Below, one piece after another: positions 39,062-53,100 of a stretch of DNA of 64,000 bases. Within the stretch, counting starts at the first letter, position 1, and each line of letters opens with the position of its first letter. This stretch comes from Liolophura sinensis. Lineage: Eukaryota > Mollusca > Polyplacophora > Chitonida > Chitonidae. The notes beneath the pieces are model-generated. The model searched no databases and had not been told where the DNA came from. It saw only the letters and a program-made list of their open reading frames with translations. The translations under genes and the position numbers were made by a program. Location: NCBI RefSeq assembly GCF_032854445.1, contig NC_088302.1:2534023-2598022 (forward strand). The letters run 5' to 3'.

Positions 39062-42000
39062 TGGCGTCACGCCACCTCCTTCACAAGAATTATTTCCATA
39101 GGGGACATTTAGGGTTAATGTTGGTGAAATCATCTCAAATCAACACTTACAGGATCGTCTTAATACACTTTAATGGAAATTCAAGCGGTCAAAATAATGT
39201 GAAAACATTTTTGAAAATTGTGGTCACACAGAATTGTTGTAGAAAAAATTACGTTTGTGCAATTTCTAGGCTAGAAAAAATGGAAAGAAATATTTTAAAT
39301 AATTTTTGGACACAGTTTTCTACTGCCTTCTATTTGAGGCACATATTAATCTTTACTTTATGTGTACCACAGGTTTCTCGTATTGCATTCATACCCAGAG
39401 ATCTAACCCACTTAATCTAGAGATTTGCGGAGTCGTTTTTGGACTTTAAGCCTCAAGGACCTATATGAGAACGACCTATACCTGTAGAGTTCACAGAACT
39501 AGAAATTATGAAATTTAGCAGTGAACAAGTTTTTGGAGATGTCTAGTCAGATTTATGAGGTTAATGAATAGCTGGAATTCCTTTTTGTCACAGAGAGGGA
39601 CTAGTTGCTTAATGTTTGGAATAATGTGATAAAGTTATTTGAGCCACTCACTAACATGACCTCTTTTCTGGTATCACACAGTCCGAAGAGAGCAAGTAAT
39701 TACAGTATACAAGGTTGGGGAGGAGAACTGCCTCGGGCGGACATAATCATAGTTAATATACCCCTGACCTTCAATGAGTGCATGACCTGGGCTGTAACTC
39801 TTGCCAGGTCATAGCGCACTGTCAGCTACACACATCTAATTGGTAATCCAAATTGCCGGTTCTTAATGGCTCTTTATTCATGGTATACACCAAACAGACC
39901 GGGGAAAACCCACGATAGCTTCCTTAAAATGGGCCATATCATCGTCGTACGTGGAAATAGATATGTCAAAACAACTGATTCCTTGTCATTTCAAGAAAAT
40001 TAACGTTATTTACGGATACCTGCATCGGCTAATTATTTTCCACGCTATTACTCAGTATCCTACATTCTCAATTAGAGCAAAACTATAAGCTTAAAAAGGA
40101 AATCCTTAAGCAAAAACGAACTACTTCACAAAAGCATTTTTGTTTAAAAAAAATGCGTCTTAACAAATTCAGAAGATACAATAAACCACAAATGACACAC
40201 CTGAAGCCACCACATGAAGTAACATGTAAAACTATACATTCAGACACCAGTGGAAAGTGGCAGACGGATCTAACGGCTACCACATCATTATGTTTCTAGA
40301 ACTCAATCCATACTGGGCCTACACTTGATAAAGTCGTTATCTATTTTACAGGCTGATATTGTCGCTTAATGGAACAATAGCACAACCACCACGAAGCCCC
40401 AACAAAAGACGCCTTCAACATTTAAATGTAGCTTAGAACCCGTGCTATAGCATCTAACACACTACAGAAGATGACTCCGAGCAATCATGGAACCATTAGG
40501 CCTGTAACAATGTTAGCAATCGGAGTTCGTGTGCAGAGGTCACTCCTCAGTAACGGACAGACGACAGGTAGCACGAACAGAAACAATAGTGTCGTATGTT
40601 ACAATACCATATAAGTGGTAAATGTATCTGATAGTTATTATCTGAAAATGGCACGTGGTTACATTGTGTCACCATCGGTAACGGTAAGAGAAATACAACA
40701 AATCACTGCAACTGATATGAAATCATGCCGTGTAGGTTACGCTGCACTAAAAGACACATTAATGTTATACAAAAATTAAACACTCATCAGTCACACTCAG
40801 AGTGGGTTATACCTTAAAATCCCAACATTTTAATAATTATTTTTCCACTTGAATGAGCTTTAACATTGTTTAACAGGTAAGAATATTTAACTTTTTAAAT
40901 CGGGCATCTCTTTAGGTAAGATGAGACAGGGGTACTAGAAGTATACCAACAGGCTTTGGTAAGGAGCCAATGAGCTCCCGATTGTGTGACATATAGATGT
41001 ATGTCATACTGATGGACGACAAGAGACATTCAGTAGAAGGGATAGCATGCAGTGTGAAAGCCTCAACATATGGCTAATGGGCGTGATACAGTCAATGTCG
41101 ATGTGTGATACAGTACTGCATGTCTGTGACCGAAAAATCCACCTTCAGGATCAACTTTGAATACTATTACATCAGATGTCTTCCCCCACGTAGCCCATGT
41201 GCCTGTTACTACACACCACTTTACCGCTATCTCGGTTATCTTGACACTACCACGCTTGGATATGAGGAACAGACCAAGTGAAGGTCCATCCAGTGTTAGT
41301 ACATACCGAGAAATGACCAAAATAATGCAGAAATCGACTTTATCATCCAATCAAACAAAGAAATAAACCGTAATCTCAGTCAAACAGCTTGGGCTGAAAG
41401 AGGCTTAGGTGCAGATTTAATTACACTGATAATTTGGCTGCACCCCTTCCCGAGAACATTACACAGCAGCAAATGATTGGTTGCATTATATAACAATTTA
41501 TAGTTTGTGCTCTTCATTTTAACCCTGATTACCTATAACGCTTTCAAATACGTAACAGAGAACGTTAAACAGGACATCATTCTTAAAACCGATTTTCAAC
41601 AACAAATTGAGAACAACAAATCAGGTGTGAAAATTTGACTGTCAGTAAAAGAGTGTGACAAAACTATTCGTTGTACATATATCATATATATGCTAATAAA
41701 TGTCCTGAGAGAACTCAACGGCTTTCAAATACAGCTGACAGACTTGTTAAGTTTAGCCAAGCTTTTATTCATAATCTATGTTTTCACCCAGTTGGTGGTT
41801 ATGCTTGACACTGAAGGTTCCAGACATTCCCATGCAGCCACTTCAGCATGATACATGCATCCAGATGTTATTCCACCCCTTAAAATAGAATGTTCAAACG
41901 CGAATCCTATAATTCGGCTTCAAATCCGATTATACAGAAGCTACTGACTTTCACCGGCCAACAGTGGTACATGAGCATCAACACTGATCGTCACAGACTG

Positions 42001-42105
42001 GGGAATTGTCATATATACCATGTGAATGTTGGCTTACCGACGGCAATTTGTCAAGCATCAACCAAGAAAGCTGTTATCTGTTACACTTAATCTGAGAATT
42101 TTCCG
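39062..42105. other. Intergenic, no gene supported
   Basis: ORFs of 60-143 codons (38989-39420 starts inside the SINE tail; 41063-41350 on the minus strand) have no recognisable domain. Confidence 0.4.
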
Positions 42106-42117
42106 ACCAATGCATGG

Positions 42118-42322
42118 AATGCGGTCGCTGTGAGTTCAAGTCCAACTCATGCTGGCTTCCTCTCCGGCCGTAAGTGGGAAGGTCTTCCAGCAACCTGCGG
42201 ATGGTCGTGGGTTTCCCCCGGGCTCTGCCCGGTTTCCTCCCACCATAATGCTGGCCGCCGTCGTATAAGTGAAATATTCTTGAGTACGGCGTAAAACACC
42301 AATCAAATAAATAAATAAATAA
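42118..42322 (+). mobile_element. 5'-truncated family-1 SINE with 12-bp target duplication
   Basis: Starts inside the tRNA-like head just before the B-box region (GTGAGTTCAAGTCC), then carries the complete body, 3' domain GCCGCCGTCGTATAAGTGAA ... TTGAGTACGGCG and the AAATAAATAAATAAATAAA tail. Perfect 12-bp duplications ACCAATGCATGG lie at 42106-42117 and 42323-42334. Confidence 0.92.
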
Positions 42323-42334
42323 ACCAATGCATGG

Positions 42335-43010
42335 TGATTGCGCAATCCCATAAAGACCACGTACTACATATTGGCGAACGATGCCTATACAGCGTTAAGC
42401 TCACACACGATTGATGAGTAGCTTTTGACAACTTGTCTTAGACATGGCTATTTGTGAAACACGATAATCTGAGCACATACACAGTTGTAAACACGTCCGT
42501 GTTCTATGATAGACATTTGACGTAAGCTTCAAACGGTTAGCTGCCATGTAACACGGGTGTCGTTGGTGTTAAACATCCTAGACAGATTTACTATAAAATC
42601 TTACAATCAGTTTATGCCCATGTCGTGCAACCTAAATTGAGCATAACAGATTCACGAAGAAGCAAATTTAATTAGATTTGGTTGCTCATGTATGAAGTGA
42701 TTCAAGAGAATACATATTGCTAAGATCGACAGTACGTCCGCTTTTTTAAATCTGGAAATAAGCAACATGTAAACAACTGCATACCTGTGTCCTTTGAACC
42801 TTTAATTATCAAAGTGTTCCAGTCAGCAGTTAATTTCGCATTCGAAAGGTTCTTCTCTCCATTGCTTTGCGAAGGACACCGTTTTACTACTTGTAGGTCC
42901 ACTATCACACATATAGCATGCTAAATTTCCAGACAGAATTACTGGTCACAAAATATCTTCCCAAACTTATTCTGTCATGTTTGTATACACTCGTTTTAGC
43001 AAGCCTATGA
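42335..43010. other. Intergenic, nothing recognised
   Basis: Short sequence between two SINE copies with no supportable gene. Confidence 0.4.
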
Positions 43011-43252
43011 TTTATTTTTGTTTATCTGATTGGTGTTTTAGGTCGCACTCAAGAAGATTTCACTTACAGAGCGGCGGAGAGTATTATGGTGGAAGAAACC
43101 CCGGCAGAGCCCAAGGCAAACCTCCAAAAATCTACAGGTTAGAATTGGTGTCAGACCTTCCCACTTACGACCCGAGTGGAAGCCAGCATCAGCTGGACTT
43201 GAACTCACGGGGAGTATATTGGGTCATTGCATCGCGCTGGCACGCTAATCAC
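43011..43252 (-). mobile_element. Family-1 SINE, minus strand, diverged
   Basis: Reverse complement shows a head with AGCGTGCCAGCGCGATGCAA and GAGTTCAAGTCCAGCTGATG, a body with TCGTAAGTGGGAAGGTCTG and a 3' domain reduced to GTGAAATCTTCTTGAGTGCG. More diverged than the other copies. The plus-strand ORF across it (42977-43324) is therefore not a gene. Confidence 0.75.
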
Positions 43253-43529
43253 CTCTCCCCTTCTTTGTTTATAGATATAATGGTGTTTGTGGAAGCAGAC
43301 TCAACTGGTTCAAACTATATTTAGATATATATTATATACTAGATATAAGCGTCAAGTCCGACATTCCTATACCATTCGTAGTGCGTAAAGGGCGTTCTAA
43401 GTCGATAATCGCAAGATCCATTTCCACAACAACGTTTAACGCTAACTCCCGAAGACAAAGGTATGTAAGAAATTATACAAATAAGAAATAAAGCCGGTAG
43501 CACACAAGAGAGAAGCGGTCATCAGTTTT

Positions 43530-43710
43530 CAATGATGCCGGGCAGACAATGAATATTCCACGCACGAATTCCATATCAAAGTCACTTCCGGGCCGCTACA
43601 AGGATTGATACTGGGAAAGACTCTGTTCCCATTATTTATCAATGACCGTACTATGCCAGTGCCTATATTATCTGTGGATCATGCGATATTCTTTCGAAAA
43701 TTTTAATCTC
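43530..43710 (+). mobile_element. Reverse transcriptase fragment of a non-LTR retrotransposon
   Basis: The plus strand reads VTSGPLQGLILGKTLFPLFI, then NDRTMP and, further on, a degraded VDHAIFF. This resembles the RT block SGVPQGSILGPLLF-NDLP followed by the catalytic ADD block, here lost. Only about 60 residues are recognisable. It is an old fragment on the opposite strand to the relic at 15845-18560. Confidence 0.5.
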
Positions 43711-45460
43711 CATTACACTGTTTTCAGATCCAAGCTGACCTAAGTCAAATTGTACATAGGTGTTATAACTTGATAATAATTCTCACTAGTTCATAATGTG
43801 TTTCAATCAGTTTTATTCTGATTTGCTACCGTATCCCAAGATGTAACCCGCGGTACCAAATGACCTTTTACCTTCCTAGTTATCATTCCTGTTGTCATTA
43901 CTGACAAAGTTTTCAAACGACCTGTATATTTTAATCGGCCTGGAGTCTTCAAAGTATAGTGCAAGACTGCATTATAAAAACAGAGATTTTAAAATATCTT
44001 AGGTGTGACATCAGTTGATCCTGTTTTCTATATTTATGTATGTGTGTATTTTGTACGTTATATTATACTGTTTTACATATATTGTTGTGTTATCGGCTCT
44101 ATAACTAGGCCTCTGTAACTGAGTCCTGATGTCAAATACACTAAAATAAACTATGGTCTACAATGGGCAGACTTTTCTGTACGTAATTCTACTGAAGCCC
44201 CGGTGCTACGGGGCGTCACAGTATGTTGCCACTTTGTACGTATACGGACATGAGCAGCTGTACTAAAAAGCCACTGTGCTTGTACCAAGCTTCCATATAT
44301 GCACGTCATTTTACACCTACAAACTATGTGCCGTTAGCATTGTTTATACCTTAATGTCTGGCTAACAGTGATCAAATTTTCGTATCAAACGCTTTCCCAA
44401 CGAGACTATGGCCTTAGCAGGTTCCGATACCATCAGTAGTACAAACCCGCGTGTGTACAGATATGATTACCGCCGACAAAACTTGAAGACAGGTAACATT
44501 GTGCATAACAGCAAGCTGGCGTCTTGAAGAGTAGGGTTCTGTGTATGATCAGCGGATAATCCATTAATGGTAAACACTGTTATAGAAACAAGAGCTTTTG
44601 TAACCAACGGCAAGTCCGCAAATCTTGTTTGGAGATAAACAGCTGCCTGCTCCTGTGACACAATGCCTCACTCGACTACCAACATTTACTCTGCATATAT
44701 CCATTACGAGTGGCTTAGTCTTGGTCACATAGACAGTCTGGAGATGCATACAGAAGTGTACATGGGTAATAACCATATTTAACTACTCTAACGTCCATAA
44801 ATCGTTAGGAGTCAAGAGCCAGAAGTCTATTGATCGCATAATCATTGCATTTATTCCGCAGCTTGTCAATTCTTATATATTCGTATCGGCTACACAACTC
44901 ACCCTGGCTGGATGACCATCTGTACCTACTAACGTATCTGTATGTACAGGATATATATGTCATTTCGCAAAGCACAGTCAGTTTACAGCTGGTGAACCAC
45001 TGCAGCTTGAAATTAATAAATACTGATTTCAGAAATAAGGTATGTCTTATAGGTTCCAGAATTCACAGATGTTAATTACAGTAACTGTCCCAGAGAAATT
45101 ATCATTATCTACACGTACACATCGGGTCTTGCTTGGCGACCTGGCGCGAAACACATTTGTGACGGCGGTCAGGTGGCGCCAAACTGTGCTGCTAATATAT
45201 ACCGGATCAATGCACCACTGGTGCACTTGTCCAGTTGTTCAGCGTGTCAAATAACAAAGCGAGTCGCCAAACAGAATGATTAGATACTCGATCCATACAT
45301 GAAGTGTGTACTTATTATAGAGAGTAGTAGCAAACAGAATTGCTAACCACTGAACCCATACATATAATGTGTACTCGGTCAGCATTTCAGGCTATACAAT
45401 GTGTATTGTTACACCGAAGTTATCACCGAAATGTTAAATGAACTGATCACTAAGGCTTAG
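43711..45460. other. Intergenic, no gene supported
   Basis: ORFs of about 60-76 codons without domains. Confidence 0.4.
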
Positions 45461-45713
45461 TCAAAAAATTAATGTGTTAATCTTAACAGAAAGTCTGCTG
45501 TCTGAGTGATGTTAGAACGTTTTCTGTTATTATAACGTAATATTCTGTCACCTACAGCATAATACCCTTTCAGTCTAATAGAATCTTTTATGTTGAATTA
45601 ATACAATTTGTGTGTTATATTTAACAGAACAATCTGCTGTTATAACAGAATACATTCGAGCATCACTCACACAACAGACCGCTTGTTAACAGTAACAGAT
45701 TAATTTTTGAGTG
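45461..45713. mobile_element. MITE with long (about 75-bp) terminal inverted repeats
   Basis: The left end, TCAAAAAATTAATGTGTTAA ... GTCTGCTGTCTGAGTGATGT ... TTTTCTGTTAT, is mirrored at the right end, whose reverse complement reads TCAAAAATTAATCTGTTACT ... GTCTGTTGTGTGAGTGATGC ... TATTCTGTTAT. The whole element is 253 bp, non-coding and foldable into one hairpin. The internal part is about 100 bp. A TA-type target duplication is not clear. Confidence 0.75.
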
Positions 45714-46737
45714 TAGGCGCTAATCTATTGATTTCATACACGTGTAGATTAACACGTATAGGGACATTTATTTCCTTTACGTTATAACGGCGACACATTG
45801 CCATCAATTTTAACATTCACATCAACACCAACAAATAGGACGAAGAGTGAACCACTCCTCACCTATACACGTCACATTCCATACGCCACTTTCACGAAAA
45901 TTCATACCGAAATTTTCTTCAGCATATATTCACTGTGTTCACCCGAAGTCCTCAAAAAAAAATTGGAGTTATTACTTTATTTATATATATATAAATCTCC
46001 TTATTTTGTGAAAGTGGCCACTGTGTTGTTAACCGTTTCTATTTTGCATATCCCTGTATAAATGTACTATCAAAACGTTTACCGTTAATAGCTGTCCGTG
46101 AAAGGAAATAATAAAAACATACCTATATCACAGTTGGCACTTTCGAATATTTTGTCAAAACATAAACAGTATTCATGCATAACTTTTCAGTCAAATTTTG
46201 GAAAAAGTCAAAACACTTTCCTCACGTACTGAGGCCCATCTCTTAAGATTCCCTGTGTCACTCGAGAATTCCGTCATGAATACTTTGTGGAGAAAACTGG
46301 TTTAGGACAGGTGGAAATCCATGTTTTCATCAATTTCTCTCGTCAGCAGCATGTCAGGTTAAAGGTGTATGATAAACTCTACATAAAGGAGAAGTTTCAT
46401 TTGTCACTTGCTCACACTACTTGCATAAAGAGCACATGTATAGTTTTCATTACACTCCAACAAAGACCCGTAGATAAGCATTTGGTAAAATATAGAAAAT
46501 ATGCAATATTTGTACATATATACAATTGTTGAAAAACGTTGACCAGACAAGTTCTATACAGGGTATTAATATGAACAACGATTAAGTAGTCGACACCATT
46601 TAGATATAAACTCGGCCGATCACATGATACATAATAATTTACACATATAACAGCAGTCGTATGTCTCCATTTGAACATAAGCTACATAGCCAACACAAAT
46701 GTGCCCCTTTATAAAATAGCACAAAATGAATATTTCT
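45714..46737. other. Downstream of CLN5; probable 3' UTR and spacer
   Basis: The CLN5 stop codon is at 46738-46740 on the minus strand, so its 3' UTR extends leftward into this region. The nearest obvious minus-strand AATAAA is at 45976-45981, about 760 bp away, so the polyadenylation site is uncertain. Confidence 0.35.
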
Positions 46738-47171
46738 TCAGTTTGATTTGTTTTTGTACCGCAGCGTGGTATCTTTTGTTTTTGGCAATTGTGACTCGTA
46801 GTAGGTCAGTTTCACATATGGATATCTCATAGGCAGGAACCAATACTCGAAGTTGTAAAACAGATAAAACTTTCTGTCCGTCCAGATCTCCATAGCTGCT
46901 TCCACAAGGCTCTTGATAAGGTTTGGAAACGTCTGGTGGGATTGGAACTTCCTGTAAAAGTCGATGATGTCGGCCGCCAATGTCTTGTTTCCTGCTGGGC
47001 CGAAGATCACGGTGGCATTGCCCAGGTACACCGGCTCATCAGCATACAGGTGAATCCGAGTGTAGTTCAGGTGCACGCTACTGTTAAACTTCGCACCTAG
47101 GTCCCCAAGCTTGTCAAAAGCCCGCAAGACGAAACTAGCACAGTCGTACGAATCGAACCAGAGTTTTCCTC
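46738..47171 (-). CDS. CLN5: CLN5 exon 5 (catalytic Cys209, C-terminal half)
   Basis: Acceptor ATTCGCAG. Encodes residues 200-342 and the TGA stop. Cys209 in [13 protein letters not shown] is the proposed nucleophile. The [13 protein letters not shown] segment (300-312) is the amphipathic, membrane-associating part of the family. Sequons are at N228, N234, N250, N260 and N339. Confidence 0.96.
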
Positions 47172-50100
47172 CTGCGAATACAAGTCAAACAATTCTTAAC
47201 ACAACGAATAGACGATGTCATTAAAAGAAGTGGATGCGATCAGGTCGTCATCTATACTCGAATCAGAAGTTTTCTGAGTCGATCTCATCCTCATAAGAAA
47301 TACTACCATTGTTCGACGTGAAGTTTTGTAAGCTTGACTCTGATCAAGACTTTTTCACTTATATGATGGCGGCCAGGTTTATGGGTGACAGAAACCGGAT
47401 TGCCCGGTAGGGCCTATAAACCACAGTCCCGCCAGGTACTAGTACCTAACGAAACTCCTGACATAAAACCGCGCCCCAAATTGCCAGTACTGGATTCGAA
47501 CAAGCGGTTTCATTAGTCAAAGGCCCGCAGGTCACATCGGACCAGCGCCTTGTCGTTACACGGGCGCAATTCGGTGCAAGATTTACGTCCAAGTTGAAGA
47601 GTGCTGTAGCTCTGATCTGATAGATATTATTGGTGGTTGATACACTACAAGTTTATCCACCGTTATTTTGCATCTAGTTAAAATATAGTTTTACATTTTT
47701 TAGGTAAAAAAAATTTTTGTCCATTTAACATTCCTGGTACGTAGATAACCGTATCAACTTTCTGGGTTCCCAATAACAGTAGTGTAATTTTTACTTTTGC
47801 CTTGAGCCATATAATATTTTAGTTTGAGTGCAAGCTTCGTATCAATATATTGCTGACATTAAAAACAACAACAAAACATTTTTCCTCTTTCTTAACGGCT
47901 GCGGGATTTAGGCTAGGCCGAGTCTGAATACAAAGTACATGTACTCGTGCTGAGTTGTAGCGTGTAGAGTGGAACGCTGCAATGTGAGCAGTGTGTTTAT
48001 AAATGTTCCAAGCGATTAGACACGATACAAAATGTTCAGGACTCATGATGTGCGCTGATTACGACCCTAATCTAATACAGTTTAGAGGTATACAACTCCA
48101 AGAATCACGTCCTATACTTAATGGTCACCACCCAGTCATGTTGGAACAGAGATGTTCCAAATGGCAATTCCTGTCACGGAATATTAAGCAATGAACAACC
48201 TTCAGTTTTCCCTTTTATCACATTACAAAGTCATACATCATACCTATTTCTAACCTTGCGTGACTTTGAGGTTTACTTTACACACTGGCATACACACGTA
48301 TAATGGCTAAACCTATTCATCTCTTTCAGTAACAAAAAAACTTGAAAGTGCATCAGAATAAAGGTCCAAACATCAATAGCCCTGATTACTACAGCTTTTT
48401 CATCAAAGAGGGTCTTCAAACACTGAACCCTAAGCATATTAACATAAGTAAATGCACATTCTGCAGTTTAGAATGAATTTCAGTGGGCGACGCTTGTAGC
48501 TTTTGTGTAGAAACAACATGCTCCTTGAAAATCTGAAAGAACACTAATAGGCTATTACAAAAGAACAGCAATCGACCGAAGAACATCTTAGCCTAGGGAT
48601 ATGGGTCACCATAATCACACTTTAACACCAGCTAAACAGACATCTACAATACAATGACACTGAATTATAGAGCGCATTTAATTATAAAAACAGCCTATAA
48701 ATACACGAAGATATTGATTTTCAAACAAGTACATTACATCTGTGCTTTGCATTAATCTTAAAAAGCTTTGTATTTGCATTTTTCTTTCATCCACACACAT
48801 TTCAGAGGTGAACAAATGGACTTGACAAGAAATGTACTTCATAACACAATGATATAATGCGATTTAATGTGATAATACCCGTGAGAGGTTGTTTTTATCT
48901 CCTTCTTTATTTTGTTTTTTACCTGGCTTCTCTTCTACAGTCCACGTCTCATAGTAAATCCCTGTATTGTTGTCAGTCTCTAACCACTTCCCAAATTCGT
49001 TAAACTGTTTTCCTGGAGAAAAGAAAAAGAAAAATATTGCAAGTCACAAAATACCCGTCGTCCATGGGCATGCTTCCTGACTTGTCCATGTATATGACTA
49101 TAGGTGCACACGAACAAGTCTGCTTGAAGGCTTCAAGAAATATTGTGCTTAGAAACCTGTCAAAGTACATGACTCAATTGGTCGCCATGATTATAAAAGT
49201 ACATGACTTAAATGGCCACCATGACCATAAAAGTACATGACTCCATTGGTCGCTATGACTATAAAAGTACATGACTTAAATGGCTGCCATGACTATAAAA
49301 GTACATGACTTAAATGGTCGCCATGATTATAAAAGTACGACTTAATTGGCCGCCATGACTATAAAAGTACATGACTTAATTGGTCGCCATGATTATAAAA
49401 GTACATGACTTAATTGGTCGCCATGACTATAAAAGTACATGACTTAATTGGTCACTATGACTATAAATATACATGACTTAATTGGTCGCCATGATTATAA
49501 AAGTACGACTTAAATGGCCGCCATGACTATAAAAGTACATGACTTAAATGGCTGCCATGACTATACAAGTACATGACTTAAATGGCCGCCATGACTATAA
49601 AAGTACATGACTTAACTGGTCGCCCTGACTTAATTGGACACCATGACTTAATTGGCTGCCATGATTATAAAAGTACATGACTTAATTGGTCGCCATGACT
49701 ATAAAAGTACGTGACGTAATTGGTTATTTATTTATTTATTTGATTGGTGTTTTACACCGTACTCAAGAATATTTCACTTATACGACGGCGGCCAGCATTA
49801 TGGTGGGTGGAAACCAGGCAGAGCCCGGGGGAAACCCACGACCATCCGCAGGTTGCTGGAAGACCTTCCCACTTACGGCCGGAGAGGAAGCCAGCATGAG
49901 CTGGACTTGAACTCACAGCGACTGCATTGGTGAGAGGCTTCTGGGTCATTACGCTGCGCTAGCGCGCTAACCGACTGAGCCACGGAGGCCCCCACGTAAT
50001 TGGTCGCTATGACTATAAAAGTACATGACTTAATTAGTCGCCATGATTATAAAAGTACATGACTTAAATGGCCGCCATGATTATAAAAGTACATGACTTA

Positions 50101-53100
50101 ATTGGTCGCCACGATTATAAAAGTACATGACTTAACTGGTCGCCATTACTATAAAAGTACATGACTTAATTGGTCGCCATGATTATAAAAGTACATGACT
50201 TAAATGGCCGCCATGATTATAAAAGTACATGACTTAATTGGTCGCCATGATTATAAAAGTACATGACTTCATTGGTCGCTATGACTATAAAAGTACATGA
50301 CTTAATTGGTCGCTATGACTATAAAAACACATGACTTAGATGGTTATTTATTTATTTATTTGATTGGTGTTTTATGCCGTACTTATACCACGGCGGCCAT
50401 CATTAAGGTGGGAGGAAATGGGTCGAGCCCAAGGAAAACCCACGATCATCCGCAGGTTGTTGACAGACCTTCCCAAGGACTTAAATGGTCGCCATGACTA
50501 TAGAAGTACATGACTTAAATGGTCGCCATGACAATAAAATTACATGAGTTAAATGGTTGCCACGACTATAAAAGTATATAATTTAAATGGCCGCCATGAG
50601 TATAGAAGTACATGACTTAAATGGTCGCCATGACTATAGAAGTACATGACTTAAAGGGTCGCTATGACCATAAAAGTATATAATTTAAATGGCCACCATG
50701 ACTATATTTTTTCTAATACATCTGTGAACAAGAATGTCCAAACAAAGTATTGGATGTGCAGATCAAATGAGATTCAAAAAGTAGATCAAAGTCAATGAAA
50801 ATAGGCTTCTTCGTGACTACATCTACACATGTGGTACAAAATGTATATGGTGGCGCATTTTCCGATGAGTTCGAGAGATATAGGTTTAACAAACCTTTCA
50901 CAAATAATAACTCAATCAAATGATCCTAATGACTTAGGATAAGAAAGAAATAGGGTTCATCTCAATGCCAGTCTACAGGTGGCATAATGTTGGTAAACCT
51001 GACTAGGTACTGAATGTTGAAACAAACGGCCAGTGGTCTGGCGGACTGACGCTAATCCATCAACACAATAGGATAATTTGAATATATAATAATCTTAAAG
51101 CCACATCGGCAATATTTAAGCCATATCATGGCAGCATCGACTGATGTGTAATCATTGGCTAAAAACACATGGTATTACAAGTGTGTGAAAAAAAAATAGG
51201 TTTCAACGTAACATTGGCACAATCATCTCCAATTTTGAACTGTTCACACGGTGCACATAAATTAAGTCAATTGCAAGTTAGAGGATGTCATTATTAAGCT
51301 GAAGGGAATTATTATACCTGATAATTATTATAACAAATAAAGGCATACAAGTATTTCTTGTACATGTAAAACACCTACATGTAGTTAAAAGCCACTGAAC
51401 ATCATTGTTTCTTTATCAATCCGCCAAAATCTCAGTCCAATAAACTTATAAATGTCAGTGTACTAAACTATTTACTTCTGTCAAAACACTGTGTCTCTAC
51501 GTCATCATTAAAACTTTCCATTTCAAACAACATTTTTCATCATTAAAGGAAAAAAAACTCTAACAATCGAAGTATTCATCGCTAAACAGACCACATCAAA
51601 CTATGCGCAAAATATACTTTCATTTTTTATTGTAGATTTTTGTGAAAAGACTCAAATGCGCTCAAAGCATATGAGTTCTGAGGTAGGCTTTATGGACCTT
51701 ACTATCAGAGGTTAGGAACCCTGATGTCACAGGGAGTTTATCTAACTTTAATCCTGACACTGAATGTTGGAATAACTCTTTTTACACATGAGTAAAAGAA
51801 TACTGAAATAATATTGCGAAAAATTCCTTCTTAGATACAGTCAGTATGGCTTATAAAATCCACCACAGCATTCAAATATTTGAATGCCGTTCAACAATCT
51901 CTTTAAAAAAATCTGAAAAAAAGAATTTCAGTGATATTACACTGCACAATCTGGTCAGGTTGGCATGTTTCTCTAAACAGATCTCTTTCATGTCGCTGAG
52001 CTGTTAGTTAGGTAAACAGTTCAAGTTTAAGTTTGAAGTCCTTCATGATTTTGAGTGTAACTGTTTTGCTAAAAATCTAACAAAGTTCATATCACCTGTC
52101 CATAGGAGATGGGTATGCAGGAATATTTACATCATTGTTATCATTATTATGAAATACATACATCATAAAGATTTAAAACTTCCAGACTTTTTGCTCGCCC
52201 TAAGTATGTGTCAAGTTGGTTATACATGGTTTTCAAGACCATGTACCAAAAAAACAACAATAATGAGTATGAGTGGTTGTAAGTGTCTGATTTAGGGAGC
52301 TCAGTCACAGTATACACTGGCACCAGGCGGGACACTCCACTCTCCACTGTCACTGTATACACTGGCACCAGACAGGACACTCCACTCTCCACTGTCACAG
52401 TATACACTGGTACCAGACAGGACACTCCACTCTCCACAGTCACAGTATACACTGGCACCAGACAGGACACTCCACTCTCCACAGTCACAGTATACACTGG
52501 CACCAGACAGGACACTCCACTTTCCACAGTCACAGTATACACTGGCACCAGACAGGACACTCCACTTTCCACAGTCACAGTATACACTGGCACCAGACAG
52601 GACACACCACTCTCCACGGTCACAGTACACACTGACACCAGACAGGACACTCCACTCTCCACAGTCACAGTATACACTGGCACCAGACAGCACACTCCAC
52701 TCTCCACAGTCACAGTATACACTGGCACCAGACAGGACACTCCACTCTCCACAGTCACAGTATACACTGGCACCAGACAGGACACACCACTCTTCACGGT
52801 CAGAGTACACACTGACACCAGACAGGACACTCCACTCTCCACTGTCACAGTATACACTGGCACCAGACAGCACACTCCACTCTCCACAGTTCCTGGTTAA
52901 GTCCCCCCCACGCCAAGTGTCACTTTTACATCGTTATTCCTGTGCTGTTACATTTCTTATCACAGAAATATTAACCTGGCTCCATTCTTCCATCACAGAT
53001 AACTGATACAAAAAAAAGTGAGGCTACATGCATGAAAAGATTGATCTTTCAAAGTGATGAACAGTACATTACCTGTCATTTCAGCTACCTTGACCAAGGT

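Larger units (their letters stand above)
49145..50705. repeat. 34-bp tandem array in CLN5 intron 3, interrupted by two SINEs
   Basis: The unit is GGTCGCCATGACTATAAAAG followed by TACATGACTTAATT. It is repeated from about 49145 to 49724, 49994 to 50343 and 50478 to 50705, with frequent ATTGG(T/C)CGCC and AATGGCCGCC variants. 34 is not a multiple of three. The array is purely intronic; both flanking CLN5 exons are intact. Confidence 0.93.

Noticed and set aside
42977..43324. 115-codon plus-strand ORF
   Set aside because: It is mostly the antisense of a family-1 SINE.
52147..52900. ORFs of 190-246 codons on both strands with 15-residue repeats
   Set aside because: A 45-bp minisatellite inside CLN5 intron 3; several frames on both strands are open at once, as expected from periodicity rather than coding.
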